DNA from: Muriiphilus sp048268845
GTDB taxonomy: Bacteria; Pseudomonadota; Alphaproteobacteria; Rhodobacterales; Rhodobacteraceae
Length of the DNA stretch: 64,000 bases
Direction: 5' to 3'
NCBI GenBank assembly: GCA_048268845.1
Contig: JBLWUQ010000010.1
Coordinates: 45,223-109,222 of the forward strand
In this document: positions 8,261 through 16,130 of the stretch, piece after piece
How positions within the stretch are numbered: position 1 is the first letter of the stretch
How the letters are laid out: each line of letters starts with the position of its first letter
Notes under the pieces: generated by a model
The model's database searches: none
What the model was told of the DNA's origin: nothing
Seen by the model: only the letters and a program-made list of their open reading frames with translations
Made by a program: the position numbers and the translations under genes

Positions 8261-9741
8261 CACGCCGCCCCGCCACGACGCCGCAAGGGGCCGAGCCCCA
8301 TGGCGAGGATCACGACGAACAGCATCAGGTTCGCCTGAATCTCGAGGCTGAAATCGACCATGGAATGAAGCGCCTGCAACACGATCACGCCCAGCGCCGC
8401 CGCCGCGACCGCATGGTCGGTGCGCCGCCGCCGGATGATCGTCACCAGTTTCCACGCCGCGATGGCGACCGCGAGCATCGGCAGGGTGCCGACGAGCAGC
8501 CCGACCTCGGCCCACAGGGTCAGATAGGTGTTGTGCGCGAAGCGCCAGACATAGCCGGCGCCGACCGGCGGCTGATGCACAAGCGCGAACGCCGGCTGGA
8601 AGCTGTCGAGCCCGGTTCCCGCCAGCGGCCGCTCGGCGATCATGCCGAGCACCTGCGCATAAAGATCGGTCCGGTTGACCGAGTCGGTCGCCGTGAACAT
8701 CCCGCGCTCGAGCAATCCGCGCCCGAACAGGCCGAAGGCGCCGACAATGGCAAGCAGCCCGACCACGCCAAGCCGGATCGCTGCGGCACGCCGGTTGTGG
8801 CCGCGCTTCATAACCATCACGACATGGACGACAAGCGCGCCGGTGATGCCCGACACAGCACCCATCCGCGACTGCGTGGCCAGAAGCGCGATTCCGACGA
8901 TCCCCGCGATGATCCACAGCGCGAAGGTCTCGAGGTTGCGCTCGCTGAACAGGGAGCGCCCGCCCGGCATCCTGATATGCGGCGCATCGGCGCGGCTCAG
9001 GATCATCGCGACGCCAAGACACAGGCCCATGGCGAGGAAGTTCGCAAAGGCATTGCGGTTGACGAATGTGCCGGTGGCGACGCCGGAATAGGCGCTTTTC
9101 TCGCCCCAGAAGGCGATATCGTCCAGAAAGACCAGCGCGATCAGCGCCCAGACCGCGTGCAGCGCGATGCCCGCAAACAGCCCCCAGGCCATGGCATTGA
9201 CGCGGCGCGCGCGGGTCGAAACCTCATGCGCCAGGACGAACAGGGCGAAAACGCCGAACAGGCGGACCACGGCCATCAGGGTGGCACCAGGGGCAAGCGT
9301 GCCAAAGCGCGTCGACAGCCCGCCCGGCAAATCGCCAAGGGCAAGCGGCCCGCCGATAAGGTATTGCGCCAAACCGAACAGCGGCATCGCCAGCGCCGGC
9401 AGCAGCACCGCCTTGAGTTTCAGGCTGTTGATCGGCCGCTCAGGATCGACCCGCGCCATCCGCAGCATGTAGCCCGCCAGCATCAGGCCCAGCAGCATCG
9501 CCCAGATCATCCAGAAAACCGGCCGTGCCGAGGCGATCGGGATCGCCGCCAGCACCGCCACCGCGACCAGCGCCGCGCCGTAGCGGTCATTGATCCTACG
9601 GGCCCGCCGGCTTGGCGCATGCCCGGTTTGCCCGGCGCCGAGGCGGATTTCCTCGAAACCGAAATCGTCTTCGGACTGCGCAGCCGGGCCGGACGGTTCA
9701 GCGCGGGGCGTCGCGGAAAACGGCCTGCCGAAATCCATCAT
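8260..9741 (-). CDS. O-antigen ligase / Wzy_C family membrane protein
   Basis: 493 residues with a polar N-terminus of about 50 residues and then about 11-12 hydrophobic segments. The Wzy_C-type central block is visible: a membrane segment followed by a periplasmic loop with SRMGAVSGI and, later, GTGLDSFQPAFA and HNTYLTLWAEVGLL, the motifs by which O-antigen ligase family proteins are recognised. It probably polymerises or ligates surface polysaccharide in the periplasm. It overlaps its neighbours by 4 bases on each side (ATGA), forming a three-gene operon with the upstream 231-residue protein and the downstream phosphoesterase. Confidence 0.8.
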   Translation of the reverse strand: MMDFGRPFSATPRAEPSGPAAQSEDDFGFEEIRLGAGQTGHAPSRRARRINDRYGAALVAVAVLAAIPIASARPVFWMIWAMLLGLMLAGYMLRMARVDPERPINSLKLKAVLLPALAMPLFGLAQYLIGGPLALGDLPGGLSTRFGTLAPGATLMAVVRLFGVFALFVLAHEVSTRARRVNAMAWGLFAGIALHAVWALIALVFLDDIAFWGEKSAYSGVATGTFVNRNAFANFLAMGLCLGVAMILSRADAPHIRMPGGRSLFSERNLETFALWIIAGIVGIALLATQSRMGAVSGITGALVVHVVMVMKRGHNRRAAAIRLGVVGLLAIVGAFGLFGRGLLERGMFTATDSVNRTDLYAQVLGMIAERPLAGTGLDSFQPAFALVHQPPVGAGYVWRFAHNTYLTLWAEVGLLVGTLPMLAVAIAAWKLVTIIRRRRTDHAVAAAALGVIVLQALHSMVDFSLEIQANLMLFVVILAMGLGPLRRRGGAA

Positions 9742-10433
9742 GAGCCTGCCGCCGGTTGCAGCACGGCGCGCACCCGCGCGAGGAAGGCCCGCTGAATCTC
9801 GGGCGGTTGCTGCTCGACCAGCGCCGTCATCCAGTCCTGCGCCGCCTCGTTGGTGACATAGAGGCTGGCCAGCGCGGGTGTCAGGCTCGGCTCGGTCGCA
9901 AGAACCACGACATCGGCCTCAATCAGGGGTAGAACACGGTTTGCGAAGCCCGCGTTGTCCGAATGGGTATCCAGCAGCGCCAGACCGAACCGCACGCGGC
10001 GGTAGGCAAGCCAGCCCAGGTTCGCGCCGGTCGCGGCGGACAGGCGCAACCGGTCCAGCGCGGCCCAGGTGTCGCCGCGCTCCTCCGCCGACATGGCACG
10101 CGCCAGATGCGCCGCGGAGCGGGTCGGCGACGCATCGAGAATCGCGCCCGCGCGCAGGAAACAGGCGTTCGCCAGCGCCGCGCGCTGCTCGTCGTCGGCA
10201 AGGCGATACATGACCGACTGAAATGCCCGGATGCAGGCCGCCATCTGCTCGTCCTCGGTCCGGATCGAGCGGGCCGGAGCCCAGACCATGCCCTCGCGCG
10301 GGACTCCGGCCACCAGATCCGACGGCGGAACGCTCCATTGCAGGAAGGCGCGATATTCGCTCAGGGCGAACAGCGCGGCGATTGCGGACAATGCCAGACC
10401 GAAAACCGCTGCCCCAATCCGCGCCGCAACCAT
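9738..10433 (-). CDS. Membrane-anchored protein of unknown function
   Basis: 231 residues: one N-terminal hydrophobic helix (about residues 4-24) followed by a helical, Ala/Arg-rich extracytoplasmic domain reminiscent of tetratricopeptide-like repeats (ARAMSAEERGDTWAALDRL). No named family is recognised. It is first in the operon with the ligase-like gene, which it overlaps by 4 bases, so a role in presenting or regulating polysaccharide ligation is plausible but unproven. Confidence 0.6.
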   Translation of the reverse strand: MVAARIGAAVFGLALSAIAALFALSEYRAFLQWSVPPSDLVAGVPREGMVWAPARSIRTEDEQMAACIRAFQSVMYRLADDEQRAALANACFLRAGAILDASPTRSAAHLARAMSAEERGDTWAALDRLRLSAATGANLGWLAYRRVRFGLALLDTHSDNAGFANRVLPLIEADVVVLATEPSLTPALASLYVTNEAAQDWMTALVEQQPPEIQRAFLARVRAVLQPAAGS

Positions 10434-10711
10434 ACCTGCTCCCCACCCGACCTGTGCCGTTCCTGCATCAATCGACCGGCGCTCTGCCGGGATTGAGCCG
10501 CCTGATGCATGATCGCCGCGCGCCTGTCTATCCGCCCGGCACCTGTTTCAGGCAACAGACCGCATGGAAACGCCGCGAAAACTCTCGTTGCGGCGGTTTT
10601 CGCCCAGGTCCGGGTGTATCGCAACCCATTTTGCACGTCATGGTTGCGTAGCTGTCATCGCTGTGGAATATATGCGCATGAAAATCAGTTGGCGTCAGGA
10701 GTTGTTTGATA

Positions 10712-11053
10712 ATGCGCAAGATTCTATTGGCCTCCGCAGTTGCGACCGCCGGTCTGGTCGGAACCGCCCCGGCACAGACCGTCACGATCCCCGATCTGGC
10801 GGCGATCCAGCAACAGTGTCGCGCCGACGCCGCATCCTGCGCGGCGCTTCTTCAAGCCGCCATCGCGCAGGCCAGCGCCGATCCGTCCATTCCCGCGGCG
10901 GTTCTGCAGCAGTTCCTGAACGACGCCGCCGGGGTGATCAACCAGATGGCAGCTGAAGGCCGGATCGCCGCGACCGAGCGGCAAGCCCTGGTCAACAGCG
11001 TTGCCGTGGTCGCGCGGGACAACAATCTGAACGTGGACGCGAGCCCGATCTGA
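10712..11053 (+). CDS. Small secreted protein of unknown function
   Basis: 113 residues from ATG 10712, preceded by CAGGAG at about 10696. A clear Sec signal peptide (MRKILLASAVATAGLVGTAPAQ, about 22 residues, cleavage after A-Q-like site) leads to a mature Ala/Gln-rich, two-cysteine helical domain. No family recognised. It stands alone on the + strand and ends just before a strong bidirectional terminator that it shares with the ectoine operon. An imperfect -35/-10 pair (TTGCGT, AATATA, 17 bases apart, about 10644-10672) could drive it. Confidence 0.6.
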   Translation: MRKILLASAVATAGLVGTAPAQTVTIPDLAAIQQQCRADAASCAALLQAAIAQASADPSIPAAVLQQFLNDAAGVINQMAAEGRIAATERQALVNSVAVVARDNNLNVDASPI

Positions 11054-11073
11054 TCTGACCGGTCTTCCACGAA

Positions 11074-11106
11074 AAAACGGCCCGGACCTTGCGTCCGGGC
11101 CGTTTT
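11074..11106. terminator. Bidirectional intrinsic terminator
   Basis: Perfect 14-bp inverted repeat AAAACGGCCCGGAC / GTCCGGGCCGTTTT with a 5-base loop (CTTGC). The A/T ends give a U-tract in both directions. It lies between the secreted-protein gene (+) and the 3' end of the ectoine operon (-), and serves both. Confidence 0.92.
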
Positions 11107-11129
11107 CGTTGTGACCGCAGGCCTGCCCC

Positions 11130-12557
11130 TCAGGCCGCCTTTTTCGCCGGCATCGCCGCGCCCGGCAGCACGAGTTCATCATGCAGCGCGCGGATGCCGG
11201 CATCTTTCGCATCGCGCTCGACGAAGAACTGCGTGTCCACGCCGCGCATGCCGTGCATCGCCGCGACGACATCGACGCCGGAACGCTCCAGCGCCTCGAG
11301 CCCGCGCCGGAGCGTGGCGAGCCGCGACATGTCGCGCCCGACCGCCGAGACCAGCGCCAGCTTGCGCAGGGTGACGATGGCCGAGGGGAAACGCTCCTTC
11401 AGATCGCGCTCGACCCGGCGCGCGGCCTTCAGCGAGGTTTCGACGTAGTGCACGATGGTATTGGCGTTCGAGGTCTTTGACACGATCCGCACCTTGTGGC
11501 GGGTCAGCACCTCCAGAACGGCGGTGTCATAGCCCTTGACGCCCACCATGTCCTGCTCGAACAGCTCGATCGCGGTGACGTCGAGGCCGGTCACGATCTC
11601 GACCCCCGGCGCATCCGCCGGCCGGTCGTCGATCAGCGTGCCGGGGTCGTCCGGCTCGAAGGCGTTGGTCACGCGCAAGGGGATCTCGGCCCGGCGCAGC
11701 GTCTTGGCGGCCTTGGGGTGGATCGCCTCCATCCCGAGATTGGCCAGCTGGTCGGCCACGTCGTAATTGGTGCGGCCAAGCTTCACCACCTCGCCCACCA
11801 GTTTCGGGTCGGCCGAAGACAGGTGAAACTCCTTGTGGATGATCGCCTCGCGCGCGCCGGTCAGTGCGGCAATGCGCGAGAAGGTCACTTCGGAATAGCC
11901 CCGGTCGAACTCGTCCATCAGCCCCTCGCGGCACTGGGCATAGCCCGTCACGATCGGCATCTCGGTCTCGAGGTCGACATCGGCCAGCCCGGTCCTGATC
12001 CGGTCCTCGAGGCTGATATCGGCCTCGTCGCGCCAGCCCGAGAGGTCGACGAAACGGGCGTTCACCCCGACGCGCTGCAGCATCAGCGAGGCGACAAAGG
12101 CGGAATGTGCCTCGCCCAGCCCGGCCAGAAGCTCGCGCACGACCTGCAATTGTTCGGTCAGGCGGAAATGGCCGTAGGAATTCAGCCGCTGAAGGTCGAA
12201 CAGGCAGGACCGCGCGCCCTCGATCCGGTCGCGCACGAAATCGCCCGCCGCGGCCATGTCGCCGGGATGATCCAGAACCGCACGGTGCGCCTCGTCCATC
12301 GCCGTGGCGACCCTGCTCAGGGCATCGAGCCAGCCGTGATCGTCCTCGTCATTGGCGAAGGAGGCATAGACCCCCGGCGCGCCCGATTTCTTGTGCTCGA
12401 GAAGCAGGTCGGTGATGCCACCGAAGGCCGAGACCACGAAGACCCGCTGATAGCGCACTCCGTTTCGCTCGACCGCCAGAAGCGTGTCGCGCAGTTCTCG
12501 CAAGCGGCGCATGGATGAGCCGCCGACTTTCTCGACGGTATGGGCATTATGTGTCAA
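11130..12557 (-). CDS. ask: Ectoine-associated aspartate kinase (Ask_Ect)
   Basis: 475 residues. The N-terminus HTVEKVGGSSM is the ectoine-type variant of the aspartokinase K-x-GG-T/S-S motif, and two ACT-like regions occur towards the C-terminus. It phosphorylates aspartate, the first step towards aspartate semialdehyde, the precursor of diaminobutyrate. The dedicated paralogue found in ect operons is known to escape the normal feedback by lysine/threonine, so it feeds ectoine synthesis under osmotic stress. It lies 33 bases downstream of ectC and is last in ectABC-ask; a strong terminator follows. Confidence 0.95.
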   Translation of the reverse strand: MTHNAHTVEKVGGSSMRRLRELRDTLLAVERNGVRYQRVFVVSAFGGITDLLLEHKKSGAPGVYASFANDEDDHGWLDALSRVATAMDEAHRAVLDHPGDMAAAGDFVRDRIEGARSCLFDLQRLNSYGHFRLTEQLQVVRELLAGLGEAHSAFVASLMLQRVGVNARFVDLSGWRDEADISLEDRIRTGLADVDLETEMPIVTGYAQCREGLMDEFDRGYSEVTFSRIAALTGAREAIIHKEFHLSSADPKLVGEVVKLGRTNYDVADQLANLGMEAIHPKAAKTLRRAEIPLRVTNAFEPDDPGTLIDDRPADAPGVEIVTGLDVTAIELFEQDMVGVKGYDTAVLEVLTRHKVRIVSKTSNANTIVHYVETSLKAARRVERDLKERFPSAIVTLRKLALVSAVGRDMSRLATLRRGLEALERSGVDVVAAMHGMRGVDTQFFVERDAKDAGIRALHDELVLPGAAMPAKKAA

Positions 12558-12590
12558 ATGATCCGCCCGGGTGTTGGCCCGGACCCTCTG

Positions 12591-12983
12591 TTAAGCGTAT
12601 TCGTCGGCCGGCGCGTAGGAGCCGTCTTCGCGGTGCACCTCGGTGCCCGTCACCGGCGGGTTGAAGACGCAGGCCATGACCAGCTCTTCCTCGGCGCGCA
12701 GCGTGTGGCGGTCATGCTTGTTCAGGGCATACATGACGCCCGGTCTGATCGCATGCGTCTCGCCGGTGGCGTGGTCGGTGATCGAGCCCTTGCCCGCCAT
12801 GCAGAACACGCTTTCAAAGTGGTTCTTGTATTCGAACACATGCTCCGACCCCGCAAAGAGATTGGTGATGTGGAACGAAAACCCCATGCCGTCGTCCGCC
12901 AGCAGCATCCGGACCGAGGTCCATTGCGCATCCGACACGGCCTTGTCGGTGTTCTTGAGTTCGTTGAGATCTCTGACAATCAT
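12591..12983 (-). CDS. ectC: L-ectoine synthase
   Basis: 130 residues, a normal length for EctC. The start at 12983 (MIVRDLN) is chosen because EctC proteins begin in this way; an upstream TTG in frame would overlap ectB. It is a small cupin with the expected central HFESVFCMAGKG and C-terminal HDRHTLRA blocks that hold the metal and active site. It cyclises N-gamma-acetyl-diaminobutyrate to ectoine in the cytoplasm. It starts only a few bases after the ectB stop. No ectD (hydroxylase) follows, so the product here is ectoine and not 5-hydroxyectoine. Confidence 0.97.
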   Translation of the reverse strand: MIVRDLNELKNTDKAVSDAQWTSVRMLLADDGMGFSFHITNLFAGSEHVFEYKNHFESVFCMAGKGSITDHATGETHAIRPGVMYALNKHDRHTLRAEEELVMACVFNPPVTGTEVHREDGSYAPADEYA

Positions 12984-12987
12984 CGTG

Positions 12988-14277
12988 TTACTCCGCTGCA
13001 ATCTTGTGTTCGGTGGTCACGTCGCGCGCCGCGTCCAGCAGGATGTTCAGCCCTTTCACAAGCGTCTCCTCCGGCGTCGTCAGGGGCGCGAGGATCTTCA
13101 CGACCTGATCCCGGTTGCCCGAGGTCTCGACGATCAGGCCCTTCTCGAAGGCCAGCGCGCAGATCTGCCCGGCCAGCTCGCCCGAGCCGACATCGACACC
13201 CTGCATCATGCCCCGTCCCTTGAGGAACGCGCCCGGCACCAGACCCGCGATTTCCTCGAGCGCGCGGCTGAGCAATTCGGCCTTGCGCGCGATGGTCTTC
13301 TGGAAGGCGTCATCGGCCCAGAACTTCTCGATTGCGACGCGCGCGGTCACGAAGGCATGGGTGTTGCCACGGAACGTGCCGTTATGCTCGGCCGGGCCGA
13401 AGATGTCGTGCTCCGGCCGCACCAGCATCAGCGCCATCGGCAGGCCGAAGCCCGAGATCGACTTGGCCATCGTCACGATGTCGGGGGTGACGCCCATCTC
13501 CTCGAAGGAAAAGAACGTGCCCGACCGGCCGATCCCGGCCTGAATGTCGTCGATGATCAGAAGTGCGCCGTGCTTTTTGGCGATCTCGGCCATGCGGCGC
13601 ACCCATTCGGGCCGCGCGGCGTTCAGACCGCCTTCGCCCTGCACGGTCTCGAACAGGATCGCGGCGGGCGCGTCGATGCCGCCCGAGGGGTCCGACAGCA
13701 TCCTGTCGAGATACTCGGCGGTGTCGTTGCCCTCGCCGAAATAGCCGTCAAACGGCATCCGGGTGACACCGGAAAGCTCGGTCGAGGCGCCGCCCCGGTG
13801 ATAGGCATTGCCCGTCGCCGCCACCGCGCCAAGGGTGACGCCGTGAAAGCCGTTGGTGAAGGCGATGATGTTGGATCGCCCCGTCACCTTGCGCGCGATC
13901 TTCATCGCCGCCTCGACCGCGTTGGCGCCGGTCGGGCCGGTGAACATGACGCGGTGGTCCATGCCGCGCGGGGCAAGGATGTGACGCTCGAAAGCCTCGA
14001 GGAAGCCGCGCTTGGCGTCGGTATGCAGGTCGAGCCCCATCGCGACACCGTCGTTCGTCAGGTGCTCGATCAGCGCCGCTTTCATGTCGGGGTCGTTGTG
14101 GCCGTAGTTGAGCGACGAGCACCCGGCGAGGAAATCGACATAGGTCCGCCCGGCGCGGTCGGTCAGTTCAGACCCTGTCGCATGGACGAATTCGGTGTCG
14201 AAACCCCGGCAATAGCTGCGGGCCGCGCTTTCGCGGCGGGTGAATACGGATGTGTCGGCTGACATGTCAGCAGTCAT
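12988..14277 (-). CDS. ectB: Diaminobutyrate-2-oxoglutarate transaminase
   Basis: 429 residues, the usual size of EctB. A class III PLP aminotransferase: FTGPTGANAVEAAMKIAR phosphate-binding block, FHGVTLGA, LIIDDIQAGIGRSG containing the PLP-ring Asp, and the Schiff-base lysine in TMAKSISGFG. It converts aspartate semialdehyde to L-2,4-diaminobutyrate using glutamate. Several in-frame ATGs (MTADMSADTS) lie near the start; 14277 is the longest. It sits second in the ectABC-ask operon, 34 bases after ectA. Confidence 0.97.
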   Translation of the reverse strand: MTADMSADTSVFTRRESAARSYCRGFDTEFVHATGSELTDRAGRTYVDFLAGCSSLNYGHNDPDMKAALIEHLTNDGVAMGLDLHTDAKRGFLEAFERHILAPRGMDHRVMFTGPTGANAVEAAMKIARKVTGRSNIIAFTNGFHGVTLGAVAATGNAYHRGGASTELSGVTRMPFDGYFGEGNDTAEYLDRMLSDPSGGIDAPAAILFETVQGEGGLNAARPEWVRRMAEIAKKHGALLIIDDIQAGIGRSGTFFSFEEMGVTPDIVTMAKSISGFGLPMALMLVRPEHDIFGPAEHNGTFRGNTHAFVTARVAIEKFWADDAFQKTIARKAELLSRALEEIAGLVPGAFLKGRGMMQGVDVGSGELAGQICALAFEKGLIVETSGNRDQVVKILAPLTTPEETLVKGLNILLDAARDVTTEHKIAAE

Positions 14278-14311
14278 GGCGTGTCCTTCGGTTTGGTGGA
14301 TTTGGGGCGGA

Positions 14312-14857
14312 TCAGGCCGCGCGCGCCAGAGGCTCTGGCAGCGTGATCGTCACCATGTGCTCGGTGTCGTGACGCCCGTCGAAATGTTCATCCCGCCGGT
14401 AGTGCGGATCATCGCTGAGTTCGCCGCCCATCGTGCGGGCGAGGCTGCGAAACAGGCCCCAGCTGGCGGCGTTGTCCTTGGTGATCGTGGTCTGGAGCGT
14501 GTCGACGCCATCGCAGGCATCCCGCTCGAGCAGTTCCTCGAGCATCATGCGCCCAAGACCAAGCCCGCGCGCACTGGCGCTGACCGCGACCTGCCAGACA
14601 AAGACGGTGTCCTCGCCCGGCACGATATGCCCCGAGATCCAGCCGACGATATCACCGTCAAGCTCGGCCACGACGCAGGTATCGGCGAAGTGATCCGCCT
14701 GGATCAGGTTGCAATACATCGAATTCTCGTCGAGCGGCTTGCAGGCGCGCACCAACTCCCAGATTGCGGCCCCGTCCCGCTTTTCAGGCTTGCGCAAACG
14801 GGGCATTTGCGTTCGGGGTTTGAGCTTTTGCTTCTGCATCGGTCCACGAGACTCCAT
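14312..14857 (-). CDS. ectA: L-2,4-diaminobutyrate acetyltransferase
   Basis: 181 residues from ATG 14857; an internal ATG at 14839 (175 residues) is an alternative start. It is a GNAT fold protein with the acetyl-CoA loop RGLGLGRMM and the EctA hallmark block ENSMYCNLIQADHFADT. It acetylates diaminobutyrate to the ectoine precursor. It is first in the operon, transcribed divergently from the MarR-type ectR, with a promoter-like sequence about 20-45 bases upstream. Confidence 0.95.
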   Translation of the reverse strand: MESRGPMQKQKLKPRTQMPRLRKPEKRDGAAIWELVRACKPLDENSMYCNLIQADHFADTCVVAELDGDIVGWISGHIVPGEDTVFVWQVAVSASARGLGLGRMMLEELLERDACDGVDTLQTTITKDNAASWGLFRSLARTMGGELSDDPHYRRDEHFDGRHDTEHMVTITLPEPLARAA

Positions 14858-14874
14858 GTTGGTTCGCGTCACTA

Positions 14875-14901
14875 AGTATAGCAGCCGCAAGTTTGTTTCA
14901 A
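14875..14901 (-). promoter_or_regulatory. Candidate ectA promoter (extended -10)
   Basis: On the - strand, TTGAAA (14901-14896) is followed after 15 bases by TATACT (14880-14875), preceded by TGC, giving a TGn extended -10 element. The spacing is short for sigma-70, but the extended -10 can compensate. It lies just upstream of ectA, in the region where EctR regulators are known to bind. Confidence 0.55.
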
Positions 14902-14933
14902 GTGGCTAAGCAATAAAGTGTTCAATATCGGCA

Positions 14934-14947
14934 TAATAGGCGTATTA
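14934..14947. promoter_or_regulatory. Candidate EctR operator palindrome
   Basis: TAATA-GGCG-TATTA is a perfect 5-bp inverted repeat in the only long AT-rich part of the divergent ectA/ectR intergenic region. MarR-type regulators bind such AT-rich palindromes. It does not match the published EctR1 site closely, so this is inference. Confidence 0.3.
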
Positions 14948-15068
14948 GCGATCCACAAGGTTGGAAAATCGAAAGTAAATGATTTGGCTTTCTAACATTC
15001 GCCCCAACGGCTTTGGGATTGAAAGCATATGACCTCACATGCGACGATCATCGTGGAAAGGGATCGCG

Positions 15069-15539
15069 ATGGACCGGATCGACATCAGCCTTATCGCGCT
15101 CCGGCGCATCCTGCGGGCGACCGAGCTTTACGGGCGCGAACTGGCGCAGGCCGCCGGGCTGACGCCGGTGCAGTTTCGCGTGCTTCAGATCGTTGCCGAG
15201 ACCGGCAGCACGACTCCCACGGCGATTGCGACGCGCATGGGCGTGTCACTGGCCACGATCACCTCGCTGGTCGACAAGCTGGTCGGCAAGGCAATGGTCA
15301 CGCGCGAACGCTCCGAGACCGACCGTCGCCAGACCAACGTGGTGCTGACCGCCTCTGGCCGCCAGACCATCGACAATGCCCCCGACCCCCTGCAACAGCG
15401 CTATGTGCGCGAGTTCGGCAAGCTCGAGGACTGGGAGCAGGCGCAGCTGATCTCGTCGCTCGAGCGGGTGGCGGCGATGCTTGACGCCGGAGGGCTCGAC
15501 GCCTCGCCCGTGCTCGACGTCGGCGACATCCGCAAATAG
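15069..15539 (+). CDS. ectR: MarR-family regulator of the ectoine operon
   Basis: 156 residues from ATG 15069, with GGAAAGGG seven to eight bases upstream; an in-frame upstream start at 15039 looks less likely. The winged helix is clear: TPTAIATRMGVSLATITSLV recognition region and wing ERSETDRRQTNVVLT (the conserved D-R-R). EctR1-type proteins repress ect genes at low salinity. Divergent placement next to ectA supports the same role here. It converges with the CBS-domain gene 25 bases further on. Confidence 0.88.
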   Translation: MDRIDISLIALRRILRATELYGRELAQAAGLTPVQFRVLQIVAETGSTTPTAIATRMGVSLATITSLVDKLVGKAMVTRERSETDRRQTNVVLTASGRQTIDNAPDPLQQRYVREFGKLEDWEQAQLISSLERVAAMLDAGGLDASPVLDVGDIRK

Positions 15540-15563
15540 CGGCTGCGCCATGGCCGCCGTCGA

Positions 15564-15956
15564 TCATCCCGCCTGTATCAGCGCCCGAAACACGTCCTCA
15601 CGCCGCAGCATCCCGGCCAGCCGGTCGCCGTCGAGCACCGGAAGGCTTCGATAGGGATGCTCCAGAAACGCCTCCGCCGCCGTGACCAGATCGGTGCCAA
15701 GGCGCAGCGTGACCGGATCGGTGCTCATGAAATCGCCGACACTGCCCTTCCACTCCTGATAATAGCTCGCTTGCAGGGCCGGGCGGAAACAATCCTTCTG
15801 GGTCAGGATGCCCAGCAAGCTGCCGCCATCGTCGGTGACGGGCGCGGCGGCGGTGTCGGTCTGGGCCAATTGCGCCGCGGCGCGCCGGATCGGCGTGTCG
15901 GGCCGCAGCGTCAGCGGCTCGGCCTCGACCAGCACATCGATGCGCGCGACGGTCAC
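15564..15956 (-). CDS. CBS-pair domain protein at the end of the nqr operon
   Basis: 130 residues from GTG 15956, chosen because it overlaps the nqrM stop as GTGA. Two CBS motifs fill the protein: PLTLRPDTPIRRAAAQLAQ through GILTQKDCF, and DPVTLRLGTDLVTAAEAF through LPVLDGDRLAGMLRREDV. CBS pairs bind adenine nucleotides such as AMP, ATP, NAD or SAM and act as energy sensors. As last gene of the nqr operon it may tune the complex to cell energy state; no partner domain is attached. The same arrangement is not part of the classical nqr operon. Confidence 0.8.
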   Translation of the reverse strand: MTVARIDVLVEAEPLTLRPDTPIRRAAAQLAQTDTAAAPVTDDGGSLLGILTQKDCFRPALQASYYQEWKGSVGDFMSTDPVTLRLGTDLVTAAEAFLEHPYRSLPVLDGDRLAGMLRREDVFRALIQAG

Positions 15957-16120
15957 GGCCGGGGTTCCGCGGCGCTGCGCGGGCAGCCCTCGCAGGTGAT
16001 GTCCTTCATGCAGGACATGCCGCCGCAAGAGCCGCGCAACGGTCCGCGCCCAAGCGCCAGTCCAAGCGCAAGCCCGCCCACTGCCAGAAGGAAGATGACC
16101 AGAACCATCAGGATTTCCAT
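15953..16120 (-). CDS. nqrM: Nqr maturation factor NqrM
   Basis: 55 residues: one N-terminal membrane helix (residues 4-24) followed by GRGPLRGSCGG and three further cysteines (C32, C37, C43, C46). This is the DUF539/NqrM pattern. In Vibrio this protein is required for building the four-cysteine iron centre shared by NqrD and NqrE. It follows apbE by 10 bases and overlaps the CBS gene. Its presence strongly favours an Nqr and not an Rnf identity for the operon. Confidence 0.88.
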   Translation of the reverse strand: MEILMVLVIFLLAVGGLALGLALGRGPLRGSCGGMSCMKDITCEGCPRSAAEPRP

Positions 16121-16130
16121 TGCGTGCCTC

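Noticed and set aside
8365..9795. Open frame of about 476 codons on the + strand
   Set aside because: It is antisense to the ligase-like gene, with composition typical of GC shadows (Gln, Arg, His, Asp runs) and no motif.
12591..13001. Upstream TTG start (13001) for ectC
   Set aside because: It would add six residues not found in EctC proteins and overlap ectB; the ATG at 12983 gives the conserved N-terminus.
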